Positions 26,898-34,814 of a DNA stretch of 40,144 nucleotides are shown piece after piece. How positions within the stretch are numbered: position 1 is the first letter of the stretch; every line of letters starts with the position of its first letter. The stretch spans positions 1-40,144 of the forward strand of contig JANQHV010000397.1 of the NCBI GenBank assembly GCA_028282505.1. The letters run 5' to 3'. The notes under the pieces were generated by a model. That model searched no databases, was not told the origin of the DNA, and saw nothing but the letters and a program-made list of their open reading frames with translations. This stretch comes from SAR324 cluster bacterium (lineage in GTDB: Bacteria > SAR324 > NAC60-12). Made by a program: the position numbers and the translations under genes.

Positions 26898-26902
26898 TTA
26901 TT

Positions 26903-27691
26903 TTGAACATTATTGTATTAATGAAACAAGTGGTTGATGTTGAGCTAAATATTAAAGTGAAGGATGGAGCACTTGTTGAAGATGGACTAACTTACGTCAT
27001 CAGTAATTGGGATGAAATTGCCATTGAAACCGCACTTCAAATTGTTGAATCGGTTGGTAATGGAGAGATCACACTTGTGACAATTGGCCCAGATCAATCA
27101 GCAGAAGCATTGCGTAAAGGTCTGGCGATGGGAGCCCACAAAGCCATTCATGTTTCTGATGCTGGATTTGATGGATCTGACTCATTTGCGTATGCCAAAG
27201 CATTTGCGAAGATTCTGGAGAATCAGAGCTATGATCTCATCATTGCTGGCAAACAAGCCCAAGATACGGATGCTGGTTTGACTGCTGGTATGCTGGCAGA
27301 ATTTTTGGATTTACCACAAGTGACCAATGTCACCAAACTCGATCAAATTGCTGCAGATAAACTGACGCTGTATCGTGGGGGTGATAATGGCAATGAAGTC
27401 ATTGAGTTGTCTTTACCAGCCGTTTTGACGGTGAATGATAGTTTATATGAAGCCCGTCTGGCATCACTGCGTGGGATCATGCAGGCCAAGAAAAAACCAT
27501 TGGAAACGTTAGATTTAGCAGGCAGTGGTGTTGATGCAAGTGCAGTTGGAACAGAAGGCAGACAAACTACCATCAACCAATTGCTTGAACCAGACGCCCG
27601 TCAGGCTGGACAAAAATTTGAAGGAGATGAAGAAGAAACTACAAAACAGGTCTTGGATCTTCTGGTCAATGAAGCAAAGATCTTTGCTTAA
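26903..27691 (+). CDS. etfB: Electron transfer flavoprotein beta subunit
   Basis: Partner of EtfA; the heterodimer carries FAD and AMP and takes electrons from acyl-CoA dehydrogenases. The 262-residue protein begins (M)NIIVLMKQVVDVELNIKV, the family's usual opening, and contains NWDEIAIETAL, MGAHKAIHVSD, IIAGKQAQDTDAG with the TDAGLTAGMLAEFL nucleotide region, and LRGIMQAKKKPLET near the recognition loop. The start is TTG behind a perfect AGGAGG. First gene of the rightward operon, 65 bp before etfA. Methylsuccinyl-CoA dehydrogenase, encoded across the divergent region, is the likely donor. Confidence 0.93.
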   Translation: MNIIVLMKQVVDVELNIKVKDGALVEDGLTYVISNWDEIAIETALQIVESVGNGEITLVTIGPDQSAEALRKGLAMGAHKAIHVSDAGFDGSDSFAYAKAFAKILENQSYDLIIAGKQAQDTDAGLTAGMLAEFLDLPQVTNVTKLDQIAADKLTLYRGGDNGNEVIELSLPAVLTVNDSLYEARLASLRGIMQAKKKPLETLDLAGSGVDASAVGTEGRQTTINQLLEPDARQAGQKFEGDEEETTKQVLDLLVNEAKIFA

Positions 27692-27756
27692 TTTTTTATG
27701 ATTCACCCTGAATTATTCAATTTCAAATATTATTCAAAAGTTATGGAGTAAAACTT

Positions 27757-28719
27757 ATGACAAAGATACTTGTGGTTGCTGAAGTCAAGGACTCTGAAAT
27801 TAAAAAGCCCACGTTAGAACTGCTTTCGTATGCAAATAGTGTGAATATAGAGACAGATGCGGTATTGATTGGAGATGGTGTTAGTGGTCAGGCTGATGTA
27901 TTGGCGGGGCATGGTGCAAAAAAGGTATATGTGGCTGATGATGCCTCACTTGGTTTATACAGTACTTCTGTGTATACGGCGCTTGTCCAGGAGGCGGCTT
28001 CTCAAGCAGCAGCAACTCAAATATGGTTGACAGCTTCAGAAACTGGTAAAGATTTAACCCCTAGAGTTGCAGCACGGCTTGGGGTGGGTGCCATTACAGA
28101 TATTACTAAATTGGAAGTGAATGGAGATGACGTCAAAGCGTATCGTCCTGCAATGGCCACTAAAGTGATCCAGGAATGTTCTTTCACAAAAGATGGAATT
28201 AAAGTATTGAGTATTCGTGGAGGTGCATTGGATGTGACACCCGCAGACTCTGCGTCAGCCGATGTGGTCAATTTGTCTGTCCCAGAAAAAGATTTACGGG
28301 CGGTCATCAAAGAAGTGGTTTCAGAAGCCAGTGGGGAGATTGATTTAAACGAAGCAGACATTATTGTCTCGGTTGGCCGTGGTGTCAAAGGGCCCGAAGG
28401 TGTAGAACAGGTCAGACCATTAGCCCAGGCAATGGGGGCAGGATTTGGCGCATCAAGAGCTGTGTGTGACGCAGGATGGATGCCACATAGTACACAAGTG
28501 GGCCAAACTGGAAAAGTGGTTGCGCCTGCTGTCTATTTTGCCATTGGTATTTCAGGAGCCATTCAGCATCTGGCAGGAATGTCAGGATCTAAATTGATTG
28601 TTGCTGTGAACAAAGATCCGGATGCCCCCATTTTTAAAGTTGCTGACTATGGGATTGTTGGAGATTTGTTTAAAGTAGTTCCTATTTTGATTGAAGAAGT
28701 CCAAAAAATTAAAGGATAA
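27757..28719 (+). CDS. etfA: Electron transfer flavoprotein alpha subunit
   Basis: FAD-binding subunit of ETF, 320 residues, standard length. The C-terminal FAD domain reads GRGVKGPEGVEQ, GASRAVCDAGWMPHSTQVGQTGK, FAIGISGAIQHLAGM (quoted in parts) and NKDPDAPIFKVADYGIVGD, all strongly conserved in EtfA. The ATG follows TATGGAG. The next gene, a membrane Fe-S protein, begins 30 bp downstream with no terminator, so etfB, etfA and that gene form one unit. Confidence 0.95.
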   Translation: MTKILVVAEVKDSEIKKPTLELLSYANSVNIETDAVLIGDGVSGQADVLAGHGAKKVYVADDASLGLYSTSVYTALVQEAASQAAATQIWLTASETGKDLTPRVAARLGVGAITDITKLEVNGDDVKAYRPAMATKVIQECSFTKDGIKVLSIRGGALDVTPADSASADVVNLSVPEKDLRAVIKEVVSEASGEIDLNEADIIVSVGRGVKGPEGVEQVRPLAQAMGAGFGASRAVCDAGWMPHSTQVGQTGKVVAPAVYFAIGISGAIQHLAGMSGSKLIVAVNKDPDAPIFKVADYGIVGDLFKVVPILIEEVQKIKG

Positions 28720-28749
28720 TTTAGAACTTAAAAAAAATAAGAAGCAATT

Positions 28750-30798
28750 ATGAATCCGATTTTGATTAGTTTGATGTTAATCCTGTCTCTGGGAGCATTT
28801 TCTTACTTTGCTTATATGAAAGTAATGATTTTACGTTTAGCGGGTCCAGAGAATCGCCTGGACCAGATTCCTGAAAGGATCAAGCAGTTAATCAATATTG
28901 GATTCAAGCAAAAAAAACTGATTGGAAGAAAGCATGAGCGTTCTTCAGGGGCAATGCACAGTTTCATTTTTTGGGGTTTTCTTGTGCTTGGATTGCGTTC
29001 TACGATTTTGATTGGCGAAGGATTTGTGCATGGATTTCAGGAGTATCTTCCTTTCCTGCATTCTGATTCATTAGGAGGGTATCTTTATACTCTCTTGAAA
29101 GATGTGTTTGAAGGGATTGTCCTATGTATGGTCCTTTTTGCCTTCTATCGCCGACTCGTTGTCAAACCAGGGCGTTTGCATAATAGTTTTGAAGCTTTTT
29201 TAGTTCTGTTCTTCATTGGTTCTTTGATGGTGACGGACTTGTTGTATGATGGGGCAAAGTTCAATCTGATCACGATCTATCAGCACGATCTGGCCTATTT
29301 GCACAGTGACGTTTATGGTACAGAAATGGATTGGGCTCCTCTGGCCGCCCTGACTGCTTTGTTGATCAGTGGTTTTGGTGAGACTGCCAATTGGGGTTTC
29401 TTTTTCTTTGGGTATTGGATCCACATTGGCATTTTGTTGATATTTTTACCATTTCTGCCTGGTTCCAAGCATATGCATGTCATCAGTGCATTGCCGAATG
29501 TATTTTTAGGATCACTTGGCTATCCTCATACTCCAGTAGCTCTATTGGATTGTGAAAATGAAGAAGCCTGGGAAAACGAAAGTCTGGGGGCTACTCGGAT
29601 TGAGCACCTTTCCTGGAAACAAGTCCTTGATTTATACACCTGTACTGAATGTGGACGCTGTAAAGATATTTGTCCGACGTATGTGACCTACAAACCGTTA
29701 ACCCTCAAGGACATGAATGACAGTTTGAAGCACTATCTGGAAGAAGAAGTGCATCATCTCAGGAAACATGGAAAAAGTAGTGATAATAAACAATTGGTTG
29801 GTGATGTTATTCATCCAGATACTTTATGGGCTTGCACGACCTGTCGTGCGTGCGAGCAAGTGTGTCCTGTCAGTATTGAACATGTCCCGCGAATTATTGC
29901 AATGCGACAGGCCCAGACCCTGTTGTATGAAGCACAACCCGCAGAAATCAATACGGCTTATAAGGGACTGGAACGTAATGCCAATCCCTGGGGAATTGGT
30001 TATGATAAGCGTGCCGATTGGGCCAAAGATTTGAATATCCCTTTGATGGTGGATATGGATGAGGAAGAAGTTGATATATTGATGTGGGTTGGTTGTGCCG
30101 GCTCCTTTGATGATCGTAACCAAAAAGTAGCCAGAGCGACTGCGCAAATTTTGCAGAAAGCTGGAGTCAAATTTGCAATTCTGGGTAGTGAAGAAAAATG
30201 TACAGGTGATCTGGCGCGAAGATCTGGTAATGAAATGCTTTTCCAAATGCTGGCAACTGAAAATGTTGAAACCTTGAATAACTACAAAGTGAAAAAGATT
30301 GTCACACAATGTCCTCATTGTCTGAATGCCTTGAAGAATGAATATCCTCAACTGGATGGGCATTATGAAGTGTATCATCATTCACAGTTCATTTCTCAGC
30401 TACTGACGGACAAGAAGATAGAAGTGAAGCCCGAAATAGAAGGGAAAGTCACGTTTCATGATCCCTGTTATTTGGGACGTTACAATAAAGAATATAATGC
30501 TCCTCGCAAATTAGTGGATGCTGCGACAAAAGAACAGAATGTAGAAATGACCAGGAGTCGTCAGGAAGGCTTTTGTTGTGGGGCTGGAGGAGCACGGATG
30601 TGGCTGGAAGAAACAATTGGCACCCGGGTCAATGAAGAAAGGGTGATGCAGGCCGCAGAAACTGGAGCCAGCACTGTTGCAACAGGATGCCCCTTTTGTA
30701 TGACCATGATCAGTGACGGAATTGTTGCCACTGGAAATGAAGAGAAGATGCAGAGTAAAGATATTTCTGAACTGATTCTTGAATCATTGAAAGAGTAA
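28750..30798 (+). CDS. Membrane Fe-S ETF:quinone oxidoreductase (EMO type)
   Basis: A 682-residue protein expected to take electrons from reduced ETF and pass them to the membrane quinone. The N-terminal part (1-250) has about five to six membrane helices like the heme-b subunit of nitrate reductase, with candidate heme histidines. A ferredoxin-like domain carries two 4Fe-4S motifs: C298-C301-C304-C308 (CTECGRCKDICP) and C362-C365-C368-C372 (CTTCRACEQVCP). Two heterodisulfide-reductase-type cysteine-rich domains follow, with VGCAGSFD (447-454), CPHC (521-524), DPCYLGR (571-577) and FCCGAGG (608-614). This architecture is that of the EMO family, distinct from the classic ETF:QO flavoprotein. 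It directly follows etfA, which supports the role. Confidence 0.88.
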   Translation: MNPILISLMLILSLGAFSYFAYMKVMILRLAGPENRLDQIPERIKQLINIGFKQKKLIGRKHERSSGAMHSFIFWGFLVLGLRSTILIGEGFVHGFQEYLPFLHSDSLGGYLYTLLKDVFEGIVLCMVLFAFYRRLVVKPGRLHNSFEAFLVLFFIGSLMVTDLLYDGAKFNLITIYQHDLAYLHSDVYGTEMDWAPLAALTALLISGFGETANWGFFFFGYWIHIGILLIFLPFLPGSKHMHVISALPNVFLGSLGYPHTPVALLDCENEEAWENESLGATRIEHLSWKQVLDLYTCTECGRCKDICPTYVTYKPLTLKDMNDSLKHYLEEEVHHLRKHGKSSDNKQLVGDVIHPDTLWACTTCRACEQVCPVSIEHVPRIIAMRQAQTLLYEAQPAEINTAYKGLERNANPWGIGYDKRADWAKDLNIPLMVDMDEEEVDILMWVGCAGSFDDRNQKVARATAQILQKAGVKFAILGSEEKCTGDLARRSGNEMLFQMLATENVETLNNYKVKKIVTQCPHCLNALKNEYPQLDGHYEVYHHSQFISQLLTDKKIEVKPEIEGKVTFHDPCYLGRYNKEYNAPRKLVDAATKEQNVEMTRSRQEGFCCGAGGARMWLEETIGTRVNEERVMQAAETGASTVATGCPFCMTMISDGIVATGNEEKMQSKDISELILESLKE

Positions 30799-30823
30799 TA
30801 TGGAAAAATGGAGAAGAAAAACC

Positions 30824-31261
30824 ATGAAAGTACGATACAAGCACCCCGTTGTCCAGCTTGTCATTTTTTTCAGTTTGGTGTTTTTCTTGCTTGGCATGGG
30901 AGGAGGGGATGGTAATAGTTCGGCTGAAGTCAATTTACCATTGCCTGAAAAAAATTTTCCTGTGGTTCTGACAGATAATCAGGGGGTCAAGACACAAACA
31001 ACTCGTATGAGTTGGGAAGGTAAAAATTACCTCCAGGGAAAATATGGTAATGCCAAAGTCACTGTTCCATTTGCTAAAATTCAGCAGGTTCGATTGTTTC
31101 CAGGAAAAGATATGCAGTCCAACGCAATTTTAACAGAGATTCAACTGAAAACAGGGAAAACTATCAAACTTGCCGTTGATCGTACTACAAAAGTTTATGC
31201 GGATACAGACTTTGGCCAATTAGAAATTTTTGTCAAAGATCTCAAAAGCGTGGACTTTTAA
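30824..31261 (+). CDS. Small exported or membrane-anchored protein of unknown function
   Basis: 145 residues from the ATG at 30824, which has GGAGAAG seven bases upstream; an in-frame ATG at 30800, one base after the preceding stop, would add eight residues. An N-terminal hydrophobic segment (about 10-26) ends in LGMGGGDG, and the rest is rich in beta-type sequence (LTDNQGVKTQTTRMSW, KVTVPFAKIQQVRLFPG, IQLKTGKTIKLAV). I do not recognise the family. No lipobox cysteine is present. It sits between the EMO gene and another exported protein with almost no gaps, so it belongs to the etf operon by position. Confidence 0.6.
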   Translation: MKVRYKHPVVQLVIFFSLVFFLLGMGGGDGNSSAEVNLPLPEKNFPVVLTDNQGVKTQTTRMSWEGKNYLQGKYGNAKVTVPFAKIQQVRLFPGKDMQSNAILTEIQLKTGKTIKLAVDRTTKVYADTDFGQLEIFVKDLKSVDF

Positions 31262-31263
31262 TA

Positions 31264-32523
31264 ATGATCCAGAATATATTTCGTACTCTTACCTTAGCTA
31301 GTGTATGCTTCTTCGTTTCTGCCGCAATTGCCTTAGCCCAGTTTAATACGTTTGGTGATGATTTTTTAAGCGGATTCAGTGAAGATGGACGTATCAAAGT
31401 TCTATTGCTGAAATTGGCACCCATTGGAGCAATTACAGAAACATCGGCAGAGGAATTTGTCAAAGCCATCCAGCGTAATTTATCCAATACCAACCATTTT
31501 ACAGTCGTGGGCCCAGAAGAATTGAGTGCTCACCTTCAAGACGATCCCAACCTGGCAGATTGCCATGATATTGCCTGTGGTATTCAAATAGGAAAACAGT
31601 TCGGTGCTGACAAAGTAATGGTGAGCAAGTTGCGTGTCGAGAATATTCTCGATGAAAATGCGGAAGAGGTTCCTGGTTTTTTGTTGTCCATTCGTCTGCT
31701 GGATGTCTTAACGAATACGATGGATTATTCAGATGAAATTCAGTTTACGGATGATACGATGCAGGATGAACTCTTTGCATTGGCTGCCCGTATTTCTCAA
31801 AATACACGTATTCGTGGCCATGTCCTTTCAGCCGATAGAAGAAGTGTGGTGATTGATTTAGGTAGAGCACATGGGTTGAAGATAGGTGACCGGATTGTCA
31901 TATATACCCAATCATCGACGACAAATTTAGAGGGAGACACTTTAGGGCTGGAGCAGAAAAATATTGCTGTTGCTGAAATCAATCGCCTGAATGATATGTC
32001 AGCAGATGCTCTGATTTGGTATCGTTATGCAGCCCCAGAAGCGGGAGATTTCTTTAAAACATACCTCAATCGTCGCAAACAAGTAAAGCTGGTCGCAGAT
32101 GCTCGTCGTGAATTAGATACGCGAAAACGTTTGACTCGGCGTCCTCGTCCTATAGAACTTAAACCAGAAGTGATTGATGATATCACGGGTGAACCCATCG
32201 ATAGGGACAAGCAACAATGGCAGCAACGTTTGGCCCAGGCCATATCGGAAAGAAACAAATGGATGTATATTGGTATTGGTGCTGGTGTTGGGACAGTAGT
32301 TCTTTTATCCAAAAGAATTGATTTAGGAGAAAGTTTTCACCAGATTGCGGTTATTGGTGCTGGTGCGGCCGCGGGTTATGCCGGTTATCGCTTTTTTCAG
32401 AATCGCAATAAAGTAAATGCCCTACAGGCAGAGGGAAGAATCAAAAAATATATATCGTCGCTTGATTATCGGTTCGGAGTCTCCCCTCAAGGTTGGAATG
32501 TGGCGATGGTCTATAAGTTTTAA
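31264..32523 (+). CDS. Exported protein with CsgG/FlgT-like domains and C-terminal membrane segments
   Basis: 419 residues. A signal peptide (1-25, ending ALAQ) is followed by a domain (about 45-180) with VLLLKLAPIG, NHFTVVGPEEL, DIACGIQIGKQFGADKVMV, the pattern of TolB-N/CsgG-like proteins that sense or bind in the envelope. Residues 184-216 read HVLSADRRSVVIDLGRAHG and LKIGDRIVIYT, as in the FlgT C-terminal domain. A charged helical stretch (270-332) leads to two hydrophobic segments (333-349 and 360-378) and a terminal VAMVYKF ending in phenylalanine. An envelope scaffold or secretion role is possible; function unknown. Only two bases separate it from the upstream gene. It is convergent with the ATPase gene. 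Confidence 0.6.
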   Translation: MIQNIFRTLTLASVCFFVSAAIALAQFNTFGDDFLSGFSEDGRIKVLLLKLAPIGAITETSAEEFVKAIQRNLSNTNHFTVVGPEELSAHLQDDPNLADCHDIACGIQIGKQFGADKVMVSKLRVENILDENAEEVPGFLLSIRLLDVLTNTMDYSDEIQFTDDTMQDELFALAARISQNTRIRGHVLSADRRSVVIDLGRAHGLKIGDRIVIYTQSSTTNLEGDTLGLEQKNIAVAEINRLNDMSADALIWYRYAAPEAGDFFKTYLNRRKQVKLVADARRELDTRKRLTRRPRPIELKPEVIDDITGEPIDRDKQQWQQRLAQAISERNKWMYIGIGAGVGTVVLLSKRIDLGESFHQIAVIGAGAAAGYAGYRFFQNRNKVNALQAEGRIKKYISSLDYRFGVSPQGWNVAMVYKF

Positions 32524-32541
32524 ATGCAACTTAGTGAGTTG

Positions 32542-33177
32542 TTAATTCTCTCCTTTTAATGCTTTGATGTAAATTTCTTGCCCATTCGATTCAACTTGTA
32601 ATGCGGCTTTAAAAAGATCGGAAACAGGAGATAGTTGAGGAGGAAAACCATCTGGCAGTAACTCTTCGTGGCGGTGGGTGGTGATGGAAAACCAGGCGTG
32701 CATCCCGTGGTTTTGTACTAATTGCTTTAACTCACCTAATGCATCTCTATGTATTTCGTCAAACGGAAATCCATCAAATACAATCAAATCCGGTGTAAAA
32801 ACATTTTGTTCCCTCAATTCAGTGAGACGCTCTTCAAATTTCTCCACTTTGAAATTGATTGCTTTGAATGTCATGATGTATCGGTGTTGTAAGATATCTT
32901 CCCAATGTTTGTAAACTTCCTCCATGTCATGGTTGGTCATCTCACGGAACACCTCTCCGTACCAGACAAACACCTTCTGAATGGGATCCTGTAGACTGAC
33001 GTGGAGCACATTGATTCCATCTAATAAACGGGTCAGAGCAATTTGTACCAGTAACTCTGTTTTACCTTCGCCTGCTCGGGCGAGTACAGCTCCAAAGTCT
33101 CCTGCCTGTAGAAGATTCTCATTTTCATTTTCAAATCGTTTCAGTGGGCTATTTAAAAAAGTATCATTTTTTAGCAT
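32542..33177 (-). CDS. Single-domain RecA-like ATPase of unknown function
   Basis: 211 residues forming one RecA/KaiC/DnaB-like ATPase domain: Walker A ARAGEGKT (33-40), the strand INVLHVSLQDP, Walker B LIVFDGFPFD (131-140, D135) and a late TTHRHEE segment where sensor residues often lie. There is no N-terminal helicase domain and no DNA-binding motif that I recognise. It starts (ATG after AAGGAA) 29 bp downstream of gltD on the same strand, so it is probably the third gene of the glutamate synthase operon. What it acts on cannot be read from sequence; a regulatory or partner role for glutamate synthase is only a possibility. Confidence 0.65.
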   Translation of the reverse strand: MLKNDTFLNSPLKRFENENENLLQAGDFGAVLARAGEGKTELLVQIALTRLLDGINVLHVSLQDPIQKVFVWYGEVFREMTNHDMEEVYKHWEDILQHRYIMTFKAINFKVEKFEERLTELREQNVFTPDLIVFDGFPFDEIHRDALGELKQLVQNHGMHAWFSITTHRHEELLPDGFPPQLSPVSDLFKAALQVESNGQEIYIKALKGEN

Positions 33178-33206
33178 AATAAATTCCTTTATCGGTTCTG
33201 TTGATC

Positions 33207-34724
33207 TTATGTAATCTCACTAGCTTCAGGGGATGAGGGTAACTCTGTAGATCCCATCAGATACTGATCAATGCATCGTGCTGCCTCTCTACCTTCCCAA
33301 ATAGCCCAAACCAGTAAGGATGCTCCTCTTCTGGAGTCTCCAGCAGCAAATACGCCTTCACGGTTGGTCATGAAGTTTTTGTTAGTATGAATTGCAAACG
33401 TGATATCCTTTTCCTCAAGCTGTTTCAGCAAGTTTTGAGCGGTTTCGAGTTGTTCTTGTCCTCGGACACTTAAATTCAAGTTCAATCCTTTGACCAACCC
33501 CTCCAGACTGGGACCTAAAAAGCCCATTGCCAGGAAGACAGCGTCCGTTTGGATAGTAAATTCAGACCCAGGAATTTTTTCCATCACCATGTTTCCATTG
33601 GTTTGTTTCCATTTGATACGAACCGCGTGGAGTTCTTTGACATTGCCTTCTGTGTCTCCTACCAGTTTCTCTGTTAAAATTCCAGCGCGACAATCGGTTT
33701 CAATTTCTTCATGAGCAGGAGTCGGTCGTGGAACCATATCCACCAGTTCAAATTGATAGACTTTATTTTTACCTTTTTGCCGGGTGATTGTCCCCAGACA
33801 GTCGGCACCTGTGAAACCACCACCTAATATCGTTGCCGTTTTATTAGCGGCAGAGATATGAATTGAAGGATCAATTGTGTCTCCAGCAACAATTTTATTT
33901 TGTTGAGGCAAATAGTCCATCGCATAATGCACTCCTTTCAGATCGCTGCCCTCTATTTTTAATTTTCGTGCATGCTGTGCTCCTGTTGCCACAAGAATGG
34001 CATCGTATCCTTTCAGAAGTTCATCAATTGTGACATCTTTGCCAACATCCACATTGGTTTTAAAGACAACCCCCTCTGCCTCAATTTGCTCGACTCGTCT
34101 TCTGACAAGAAACTTGTCCAATTTAAAATCAGGAATGCCATAATTCAGTAATCCTCCAGGCCGGTCATCTTTTTCAAAAACTGTGATATCGTGTCCGACT
34201 CTTCGTAACTGTTGTGCCGCTGCTAATCCTGCAGGCCCAGAACCGATAATGGCAACTTTTTTGCCAGTCAATTTTTGAGGAGGAATGGGTTTGATCCACC
34301 CTTCCTGCCAGCCGCGATCAGCAATGTGCTTTTCAATTTGTTCAATCGTAATAGCGTTTTTTTTGGCAATTTTTTCTTTGGGATCCAAAGTGTAATAATC
34401 GTTCAAAACACAAGTGTTTTCACAAGGGGCTGGACAAGCCCTTCCTGTAAATTCTGGGAAATTGTTAGTGCTATGCATTGCATCCAAGGCTTCTTTCCAT
34501 TGCCCACGGTAGACTAGGTCATTCCAGTCGGGAATCATGTTTCCCAAAGGACAACCGGTGTGGCAAAAAGGAATACCACAATTCATACAACGGGATGCTT
34601 GTTGGCGAATATCAGATTCTGTATAATGGATCTCATATTCTTCATAATCCAAGATGCGCTGGGCAACAGGACGACGAGACGGGTTTACTTTTTCAAATTC
34701 TAAAAAACCTGTGTCTTTCCCCAT
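33207..34724 (-). CDS. gltD: Glutamate synthase (NADPH) small subunit
   Basis: Delivers electrons from NAD(P)H through FAD and Fe-S clusters to the large subunit, which makes two glutamates from glutamine and 2-oxoglutarate. The 505 residues show the N-terminal cluster region CMNCGIPFCHTGCPLGN and CPAPCENTC, the FAD loop GSGPAGLAAAQQL, and an NADPH loop ILGGGFTGADC, ending with the FAD-closing FAAGDSRRG. These match the family along its length. The ATG follows CAGGAG. It lies 90 bp downstream of gltB. Confidence 0.95.
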   Translation of the reverse strand: MGKDTGFLEFEKVNPSRRPVAQRILDYEEYEIHYTESDIRQQASRCMNCGIPFCHTGCPLGNMIPDWNDLVYRGQWKEALDAMHSTNNFPEFTGRACPAPCENTCVLNDYYTLDPKEKIAKKNAITIEQIEKHIADRGWQEGWIKPIPPQKLTGKKVAIIGSGPAGLAAAQQLRRVGHDITVFEKDDRPGGLLNYGIPDFKLDKFLVRRRVEQIEAEGVVFKTNVDVGKDVTIDELLKGYDAILVATGAQHARKLKIEGSDLKGVHYAMDYLPQQNKIVAGDTIDPSIHISAANKTATILGGGFTGADCLGTITRQKGKNKVYQFELVDMVPRPTPAHEEIETDCRAGILTEKLVGDTEGNVKELHAVRIKWKQTNGNMVMEKIPGSEFTIQTDAVFLAMGFLGPSLEGLVKGLNLNLSVRGQEQLETAQNLLKQLEEKDITFAIHTNKNFMTNREGVFAAGDSRRGASLLVWAIWEGREAARCIDQYLMGSTELPSSPEASEIT

Positions 34725-34814
34725 GAAAACTCCTGATTGCTGAGAGAGTGTTTAAAAATAAGAAAATAATTTTTTCACGCTCTTTAATTAAATATATCTG
34801 CTGTGTAATGACTT

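Larger units (their letters stand above)
25920..26902. other. Divergent intergenic region between the ccr operon and the etf operon
   Basis: About 980 bp with no convincing gene; the small frames at 25939-26145 and 26545-26937 have no family features. It must hold the promoters of both the minus-strand aldolase-mcd-ecm-meaB-ccr operon and the plus-strand etfB operon. Visible structures are a very AT-rich tract with a 13-bp inverted repeat (26303-26342), a TATAAT at 26180-26185 without a clear -35 partner, and a structured, GC-richer element just before etfB (26733-26849). Confidence 0.6.

Noticed and set aside
26545-26937. 130-codon plus-strand frame before etfB
   Set aside because: It runs through the palindromic element and into etfB in another frame; no recognisable protein pattern.
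32525-32541. Small hairpin CAACT/AGTTG after the exported protein gene
   Set aside because: Only 5 bp and no T run; too weak to call a terminator.
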